Source of the DNA: Nonomuraea sp. SYSU D8015
GTDB lineage: Bacteria > Actinomycetota > Actinomycetes > Streptosporangiales > Streptosporangiaceae
Assembly: GCF_008065375.1 (NCBI RefSeq)
Contig: NZ_VJYI01000030.1
Coordinates: forward strand, 1 to 64,000
Reading direction: 5' to 3'
DNA length: 64,000 bases
Shown piece after piece: positions 58,690 to 64,000 of this stretch (position 1 is its first letter; every line of letters starts with the position of its first letter). Made by a program: the position numbers and the translations under genes. The notes beneath the pieces are model-generated. The model was not told the origin of the DNA, did not search any database, and saw only the letters and a program-made list of their open reading frames with translations.

Positions 58690-59982
58690 ATGACCACTGC
58701 CGGAAGGAGAGGCCGGGCCCTGATAGCGGGCCTGGCCCTGGGATCGCTGCTGTTGTCCGGGTGCGGTGGCGACACGACGCCGCAGGCCGCGGGCGGATCG
58801 CTGTCGGGAACGATCAAGTTCCAGACGTGGAACCTGAAGAACGAGAAGTTCACGCCCTACTTCAACGAGCTGATCGCGGCCTTCGAGAAGGAGAACCCGG
58901 GCACCAAGATCACCTGGGTGGACCAGCCCGCCGAGGGCTACCAGGACAAGCTGTCGGCCGACGCCGCCGCCGGGGCGCTCCCCGACGTCGTGGACATGGG
59001 GCCCGAGGCCGCCTACACCCTGGCCCAGGCGGGGGTCCTGCTCGACGTCGCCAAGGCCGACCCCCAGGCCAAGGGCCTCTACCTGGACAAGGCGTGGCAG
59101 GCGATGACGTTCAGCGGCCTCGGCGGCGGGACGTACGGCTACCCGTGGTACCTGAACACCGGGCCCTCGTTCTTCAACAAGGCGCTGTTCGAGAAGTGCG
59201 GCCTGGACCCGGACAAGCTGCCCGCCACCTACGACGAGCTCTTCGACCAGGCCGAGACCATGGCCAAGAACTGCTCGGACGCGTACATGATCGCCCGGAT
59301 GCCCGCCATCGAGAACTTCGGTGAGTACGGCGTGCCCCTCATGGACGCCGCCGGCAAGAAGTTCACCTACAACGACCCCAAGGGCGTGGAGTTCGTCGAG
59401 CGCTTCAAGAAGCTCTACGCCAGCAAGGGCCTGACCGAAGAGGCGCTGAACAACCTCCAGACCAAGGAGGTGGAGGAGTTCAAGGCCGGCCGGCTGGCCT
59501 ACCTGTCGGGCAGCTCCTACACACTGAACGACCTGAAGGAGACCGCGCCCGACATCTACAAGTCGCTGGGCATCGGGCCGCGCATCAGCACGGCCGCTCC
59601 CAACATGTACATCGAGTCGCTCGTCGTGAACGCCACCAGCGAGAACCAGCCGCTGGCCATGGCCTTCGCCAAGTACGTGACCAACGCCGCCAACCAGCTC
59701 GCCTTCGCCAAGAAGGCCTCCGTGTTCCCCTCGTCGGCCGGGTCGATGGACGACGAGTACTTCACCAAGGACGACGGCGACCCCGCCACGAAGGTGCGGC
59801 TGGAAAGCGCCGCCCAGGTCAAGAAGGCGATCGTGTGGTGGCCGCCGGCGTTCTCCGGCTCGGCCGACGCCGAGACGCTGCGCGAGCAGATCGCCCAGGC
59901 GCTGCTGGGCAAGAAAACGGTGCAGCAGGCGCTGGACGAGTCGGTCAAGTACTCCAACGAGCGGCTGGCCCAGCACGGATGA
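58690..59982 (+). CDS. ABC sugar importer substrate-binding lipoprotein (module B)
   Basis: A 430-residue lipoprotein (signal LIAGLALGSLLLSGC, Cys about 25) of the family-1 solute-binding fold (FEKENPGTKITWVDQPAEG, LPDVVDMGPEAAY, WYLNTGPSFFNKALFEK). Likely binds a manno-oligosaccharide or N-glycan fragment, given its operon with the mannosidase. AAGGAGG seven bases before the ATG, inside the repeat region. Stop overlaps the next ATG (ATGA). Confidence 0.92.
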   Translation: MTTAGRRGRALIAGLALGSLLLSGCGGDTTPQAAGGSLSGTIKFQTWNLKNEKFTPYFNELIAAFEKENPGTKITWVDQPAEGYQDKLSADAAAGALPDVVDMGPEAAYTLAQAGVLLDVAKADPQAKGLYLDKAWQAMTFSGLGGGTYGYPWYLNTGPSFFNKALFEKCGLDPDKLPATYDELFDQAETMAKNCSDAYMIARMPAIENFGEYGVPLMDAAGKKFTYNDPKGVEFVERFKKLYASKGLTEEALNNLQTKEVEEFKAGRLAYLSGSSYTLNDLKETAPDIYKSLGIGPRISTAAPNMYIESLVVNATSENQPLAMAFAKYVTNAANQLAFAKKASVFPSSAGSMDDEYFTKDDGDPATKVRLESAAQVKKAIVWWPPAFSGSADAETLREQIAQALLGKKTVQQALDESVKYSNERLAQHG

Positions 59983-60935
59983 CGGTCTCCGCCCAGCACA
60001 AGATCTCCTTGCGGTGGGGCCGGCGCCGGCTCCACCGGGAGGAGGAAGCGGCGCCGGCCACCCATCGCTGGCGCGTGACCCCGTGGCTGTTCCTGCTGCC
60101 GGCGCTGGTCGTCATCGTGGTCCTGGTCCTCCTGCCGTTCCTCAACACGCTGCGGCTGGCCTTCACGGACTCCACCCTGCTGAGGAGCGGGGAGTTCACC
60201 GGGTGGGAGAACTTCCGGCGGATGTTCGCCGACGAGCGGTTCGGCACCGCGCTGCTCAACTCCACCCTCTACACCGTGTGCGTGGTGCCGCTCATGGTGG
60301 CGCTGCCGCTCGTGCTCGCCTCGCTGCTGGCCGGCACGGGGCGGCTGATGGGGCTCTTCCGCACCACGATGTACCTGCCGGTGATCATGTCGCCGGTCGT
60401 CGTCGGGCTGATCTGGACGAACATGCTCGACAAGCGGGGCCTGGTGAACGAACTGCTCGCCACGCTGAAAGCGGTCGCCGAGCCCGTCCCCTTCCTCACC
60501 GACCGCTGGCTGCTGCTGTTCAGCGCCATGTTCGTCACCGTGTGGATGGGCCTGGGCTACTACATGGTCATCTACCTGGCCGCGCTGGCGAACATCGACC
60601 CGAGCCTGTACGACGCGGCGGCGATGGACGGCGCCGGCCCCGTGCGGACCTTCCTCAACGTCACCGTCCCCGGGGTGCGCTCGACGATGGGGCTCATCGG
60701 CGTCCTTTCCTCGGTGGCGGCCTTCCGGGTGTTCGGTGAGATCTACGTGCTCACGAACGGCACGGGAGGCGTGGGCGGCGGCGATATCACGATGACCATG
60801 CTCATTCAGCGCGAGGGCACCGGCCTGCAGGCGCGTACCGGATACGCGGGCGCGATCAGCCTGGTCATGTTCGTCATCCTCGGGGGGCTGCTGATCGCGC
60901 AGCTCGTCCTGCAACGCAAGCAGAGGACGTCCTGA
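59979..60935 (+). CDS. ABC sugar importer permease, MalF type (module B)
   Basis: With ATG at 59979 the protein has 318 residues, six helices and the EAA loop SLYDAAAMDGAGPVRTFLNV. Basic N-tail of about 35 residues. Coupled to the binding protein by ATGA and abutting the second permease (its stop TGA overlaps that ATG by one base). Confidence 0.92.
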   Translation: MTVSAQHKISLRWGRRRLHREEEAAPATHRWRVTPWLFLLPALVVIVVLVLLPFLNTLRLAFTDSTLLRSGEFTGWENFRRMFADERFGTALLNSTLYTVCVVPLMVALPLVLASLLAGTGRLMGLFRTTMYLPVIMSPVVVGLIWTNMLDKRGLVNELLATLKAVAEPVPFLTDRWLLLFSAMFVTVWMGLGYYMVIYLAALANIDPSLYDAAAMDGAGPVRTFLNVTVPGVRSTMGLIGVLSSVAAFRVFGEIYVLTNGTGGVGGGDITMTMLIQREGTGLQARTGYAGAISLVMFVILGGLLIAQLVLQRKQRTS

Positions 60936-61783
60936 TGTCCCGGGCACGGACCCGCCGCCGAGGCTTCTCGTCCGGCCTCGTCGTGCGCTACCTCGTCCTG
61001 CTGCTGATGGCGGTGCTGCTCGCGGGCCCCCTGCTGTGGCAGGTCTCGCTGTCGCTCAAGGGCGCCGGCGACCCGTTGTACACGCGCCCTCCCGAGCTGA
61101 TCCCCGGTCATCCCACGCTGGGCAACTTCGCCACGGTGCTCGAGCGCGTTCCCGTGCCCGACTACCTGCTCAACTCCCTGATCGTGGCCGCCATGGCCGT
61201 CACCGGCAACGTGGTGGGCGCCACCTGCGCCGGCTACGCGCTGGGCAAGCTGCGTTTCCGCGGTCGCGGGGTGGCGGCGGGGATCTGCGTCGCGGCCCTG
61301 CTCGTCCCGGCCGAGACCGTGCTGATCTCGCAGTTCCTGCTGGTCAGGGCGGCAGGTCTGGCCAACACGCTGCTGGGCGTCGTCCTGCCGACGATCGTGG
61401 CCGCGCTGAACGTGCTGCTCATGCGCAACGCGTTCCGCAACCTGCCCGCCGAGTTCGAGGAGGCGGCCATCGTCGACGGCGCCAACGCCTGGCAGCGGTT
61501 CATCCGCGTCTCCGTCCCCCAGGTCAAGGGCGTCATCACCGTCGTGGCGATCTTCGCGTTCGTCGGCTCGTGGAACGACTTCCTGTGGCCCCTCATCGTG
61601 CTGTCCGACGAGGACAACTACACCCTCACCATCGGGCTCAACCGCCTGCACGGCACCTTCTACGACGACCCGCGCCTCATCGCGGCCGGCACGATCATCG
61701 CCTTGATTCCCATCGTCACGTTCTTCGCCATCTTGCAGCGCTACTTCTTCCGCGGCCTCGAAGCGGGAGGCTTGAAAGGGTGA
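60935..61783 (+). CDS. ABC sugar importer permease, MalG type (module B)
   Basis: A 282-residue six-helix permease with EAA loop EFEEAAIVDGANAWQRFIRV and the standard GGLKG end. As in module A, no ATPase gene is present, so a shared ATPase is implied. Two bases separate it from the next start. Confidence 0.92.
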   Translation: MSRARTRRRGFSSGLVVRYLVLLLMAVLLAGPLLWQVSLSLKGAGDPLYTRPPELIPGHPTLGNFATVLERVPVPDYLLNSLIVAAMAVTGNVVGATCAGYALGKLRFRGRGVAAGICVAALLVPAETVLISQFLLVRAAGLANTLLGVVLPTIVAALNVLLMRNAFRNLPAEFEEAAIVDGANAWQRFIRVSVPQVKGVITVVAIFAFVGSWNDFLWPLIVLSDEDNYTLTIGLNRLHGTFYDDPRLIAAGTIIALIPIVTFFAILQRYFFRGLEAGGLKG

Positions 61784-61784
61784 A

Positions 61785-63086
61785 ATGCTGAGATTCGGGG
61801 TCAACTACACGCCTTCCCGCGACTGGTTCTACTCCTGGCTGGACCCGGACTGGGCGGTCACCCGGCGCGACATGAAGGCCCTGGCCGGGCTCGGCCTGGA
61901 TCACGTCCGCGTCATGCCGCTGTGGCCGGTCCTGCAGCCGAACCGGACGCTGATCCGCCGCCGCGCCCTCGACGACGTGCGTCACGTCGTCGAGATCGCC
62001 GGCGAGGCCGGCCTCGACGCCTGCGTCGACGTCCTGCAGGGGCACCTGTCGGGCTTCGACTTCGTGCCGAGCTGGCTGACGGACTGGCACCGGCGCAGCA
62101 TGTTCACCGACCCCGACGCGGTCGCCGCGCAGGCCGCTCTGGTGGAGTCGCTCGACGAGCACCTGCACGACCTGCCCAACTTCCTCGGGCTGACCCTGGG
62201 CAACGAGCTCAACCAGTTCACCTCCGACCTCCATCCGGCCCCGATGGCGGCCACGGCCGAGCAGGTGACGTCCTGGCTCCGCGCCTTGCACGGCGAAGGC
62301 CCGCGCGACCGGCGCCACTTCCGGCTCAACGCCGAGTACGACGCCGTCTGGTACGCCGACGGCCACCCCTTCACCCCCGCGCACTCCTCCCGGCACGGCG
62401 ACATGAGCGTGATCCACTCGTGGATCTTCAACGGCACGGCGCAGGGGTACGGTCCGATGTCGCACGAAAGCGTCAGCCACGCCCTCTACCTCATCGAGCT
62501 GTCACGGGCCTTCGCGCTCGACCCGGCACGCCCGGTGTGGCTGCAGGAGGTCGGCGCGCCCCTCAACCACCTCACCGAGGAGCAGGCGCCCGGCTTCTGC
62601 GAGGGAACCGTGCGGGCGGCGGCCGACAGCGACGCCCTGTGGGGCATCACGTGGTGGTGCTCGCACGACGTGGAGCGCAGGCTGGCCGACTTCCCGGACC
62701 TGGAGCACAGCCTCGGCCTGATCGGAGCCGACGGCGCGGTCAAGGCGATCGGCCGGCGATTCGCCGAGCTGGCCGTGGAGCTGCGGGACCGGCCGCGCCC
62801 CTCCCCGCGGCGGGAGGCCGTCGTCGTCCCGGTCGACTCCGAAGACCTTCCCGTGTCCCGGGCGGAGCTGTCTCCCGGCGGCGGCGTCTTCGAGACCTGG
62901 ATGAGCCGCTCGCGCGCCGGCGCCCGCCCCGCCCTGGTCACCTCCACGACCGCGGGGGACCCGGCGGCGCTGCGCGCCCGCGGCGTCGAACACCTCGTCC
63001 ACGCCGAGCCGACGGGCCGCACCTTCTACAGCTCGGTCGCCGACGCGGAAGTACTCGAGCGGATGGCCGCGCATGCCGAACGCTGA
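61785..63086 (+). CDS. GH5-like (clan GH-A) glycosidase
   Basis: A 433-residue cytoplasmic protein: FGVNYTPSRDWFYSWLDPDW at the start, GLTLGNELNQF (acid/base Glu after Asn) and VWLQEVGAP (nucleophile Glu) are typical clan-A positions; WGITWWCSHD supplies the strand-8 Trp. The closest functional groups are mannanase/mannosidase- or glucosidase-like GH5 enzymes, fitting the mannosidase operon; exact family uncertain. The end overlaps the GH3 start by 14 bases. Confidence 0.75.
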   Translation: MLRFGVNYTPSRDWFYSWLDPDWAVTRRDMKALAGLGLDHVRVMPLWPVLQPNRTLIRRRALDDVRHVVEIAGEAGLDACVDVLQGHLSGFDFVPSWLTDWHRRSMFTDPDAVAAQAALVESLDEHLHDLPNFLGLTLGNELNQFTSDLHPAPMAATAEQVTSWLRALHGEGPRDRRHFRLNAEYDAVWYADGHPFTPAHSSRHGDMSVIHSWIFNGTAQGYGPMSHESVSHALYLIELSRAFALDPARPVWLQEVGAPLNHLTEEQAPGFCEGTVRAAADSDALWGITWWCSHDVERRLADFPDLEHSLGLIGADGAVKAIGRRFAELAVELRDRPRPSPRREAVVVPVDSEDLPVSRAELSPGGGVFETWMSRSRAGARPALVTSTTAGDPAALRARGVEHLVHAEPTGRTFYSSVADAEVLERMAAHAER

Positions 63087-64000
63087 GCACGAGCCGGTCG
63101 TGGAGCGCCTGCTGGCCGAGCTCTCCCTGAGGGAGAAGGTCGGCCAGCTCAACCAGCGCCTCTTCGGCTGGCAGGCCGTCGAGCGGGCTCCCCGGGGCGG
63201 CTTCCGGCTCACCGGCCTCGCCCGCGCCGAGCTCGACCGGTGGGGCGGGCTCGGCGCGCTGTACGGGGTCTTCCGCGCCGACGCCTGGTCGGGCCGCTCC
63301 TGGGCCGACGGGATCCGGCCGGAGGAACGCGCCGAGGTCGCCGCCCTCGTCCAGGACGAGGTGTCGCGGGCCGGACGGCACGGCATCGGGGTGCTGCTGT
63401 CCGAAGAGGCGCCGCACGGGCACCAGGCGCTCGGCGGGACGCCGCTGCCGACCAACCTCGCGGTGGCCGCGGGCTGGGATCCGGCGCTGCTGGCCGAGGC
63501 CGCGGCCGCCGTCGCGGCCGAGCTCGCGGCGAGCGGGGTCCACCTGGCCCTGGTGTCGGCGCTCGACCTGCTGCGGGACCCGCGCTGGGGCCGGGCGGAG
63601 GAGTGCTTCGGAGAAGATCCGCTGCTCGCTGCCGAGCTCACCAGGGCGCTGGTGATCGGCATGCAGGGCGGCGACCACGGCGCGGTGGGCCGCGACGGCG
63701 TCGCGATCGTGCTCAAGCATCTGGCCGCGCAGGGGGAGGCCGTCGGCGGGCGCAATGGCCAGTCCGCCGTCATCGGCCCCCGCGACCTGCGCGAGCTGCA
63801 CCTCCCTGCCGTACGGGCCGCGGTGGAGGCCGGGGCCCGGGGATTCATGGCGGCCTACAACGACGTCGACGGGGTGCCCTGCTGTGCCAACCGCGACCTC
63901 CTGACCGGCTTCCTGCGGGCCGAATGCGGCTTCGACGGCATCGTCATGGCCGACGGCCTGGCCGTGGACCGGCTCACCGCGATGACGGGCGACGCGACGG
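63073..64000 (+). CDS. GH3-family beta-glycosidase, N-terminal part (cut by window edge)
   Basis: The ATG at 63073 opens a GH3 barrel: LSLREKVGQLNQRL, VLLSEEAPHGHQALG, ALDLLRDPRWGRAEECFGED, IVLKHLAAQGEAVGG and, near the edge, FDGIVMADGLAVDR with the nucleophile Asp (usually SDW, here ADG). About 309 residues are visible. No signal peptide. Candidate roles are beta-glucosidase, beta-mannosidase-like or beta-N-acetylhexosaminidase. Last visible gene of module B. Confidence 0.88.
   Translation, partial: MPNAEHEPVVERLLAELSLREKVGQLNQRLFGWQAVERAPRGGFRLTGLARAELDRWGGLGALYGVFRADAWSGRSWADGIRPEERAEVAALVQDEVSRAGRHGIGVLLSEEAPHGHQALGGTPLPTNLAVAAGWDPALLAEAAAAVAAELAASGVHLALVSALDLLRDPRWGRAEECFGEDPLLAAELTRALVIGMQGGDHGAVGRDGVAIVLKHLAAQGEAVGGRNGQSAVIGPRDLRELHLPAVRAAVEAGARGFMAAYNDVDGVPCCANRDLLTGFLRAECGFDGIVMADGLAVDRLTAMTGDAT

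Noticed and set aside
1..64000. CRISPR arrays, tRNA or rRNA genes
   Set aside because: No regularly spaced repeats with unique spacers and no recognisable RNA gene were seen by eye; tRNAscan-type software would be needed to exclude a tRNA fully.

Overview
The window is high-GC (roughly 70%) DNA with strong GC third-position bias, GTG and leaderless starts, ATGA/GTGA gene overlaps, PDWY-type cytochrome b, LacI/ROK-controlled sugar operons and many secreted hydrolases. This fits a filamentous actinomycete, probably of the Streptosporangiales (Nonomuraea or Actinomadura type); that placement is inference, since there is no rRNA gene in the window. No tRNA, rRNA or CRISPR array was seen.

Region 1 (0-20 kb) is an accessory, decaying stretch. 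Intact genes (sugar O-acetyltransferase, GlxA-type regulator, HD-domain protein, serine hydrolase, asparagine-synthetase-like ligase, ROK repressor, five-bladed glycosidase, TetR/MFS/saccharopine-reductase cluster) alternate with wreckage: a resolvase 3' fragment abutting a chimeric frameshifted IS630 element with TA ends, an AraC regulator with two compensating frameshifts, an epimerase remnant, a frameshifted and truncated galactonate-dehydratase-like gene, and a ruined copper locus (csoR 3' end, intact copZ, broken YtkA-like gene, truncated copA, response-regulator remnant). Hidden here at 13266-13361 is a 31-residue gene with the leader (VLELQ) and core (S-x2-S-x3-C) signature of a class III lanthipeptide precursor, with no synthetase in the window.

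Region 2 (20-30.5 kb) holds a TetR/SnoaL divergent pair, a DUF2071 protein, a CrtI-like oxidoreductase, an orphan respiratory pair (divergent ctaD and qcrB), an SDR, a CPBP membrane protease and a DesK/NarL-type two-component system.

Region 3 (30.5-40.8 kb) encodes mainly exported proteins: an endonuclease/exonuclease/phosphatase fused to a jacalin-like lectin domain, a beta-propeller protein, a 1072-residue penicillin-acylase-family Ntn hydrolase with a C-terminal discoidin domain, a GH5 endoglycoceramidase-like enzyme and an ABC exporter.

Region 4 (41-64 kb) is a two-module glycan-use locus. Module A (40976-52226) is a LacI repressor, an ABC sugar importer, a tiny membrane protein, a GH29 fucosidase, a SurA/PpiC-like foldase and a secreted beta-helix protein in one coupled operon, with a GH35 galactosidase divergent from the repressor. 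An identical 15-base operator lies before both transcription units. Module B (52219-64000) is a secreted GH84 hexosaminidase plus LacI repressor, divergent from GH38 mannosidase, a second ABC importer, a GH5-like enzyme and a GH3 enzyme cut by the window edge, with paired near-palindromes between. Together the enzymes could strip fucose, galactose, GlcNAc and mannose, which resembles the order of complex N-glycan dismantling.
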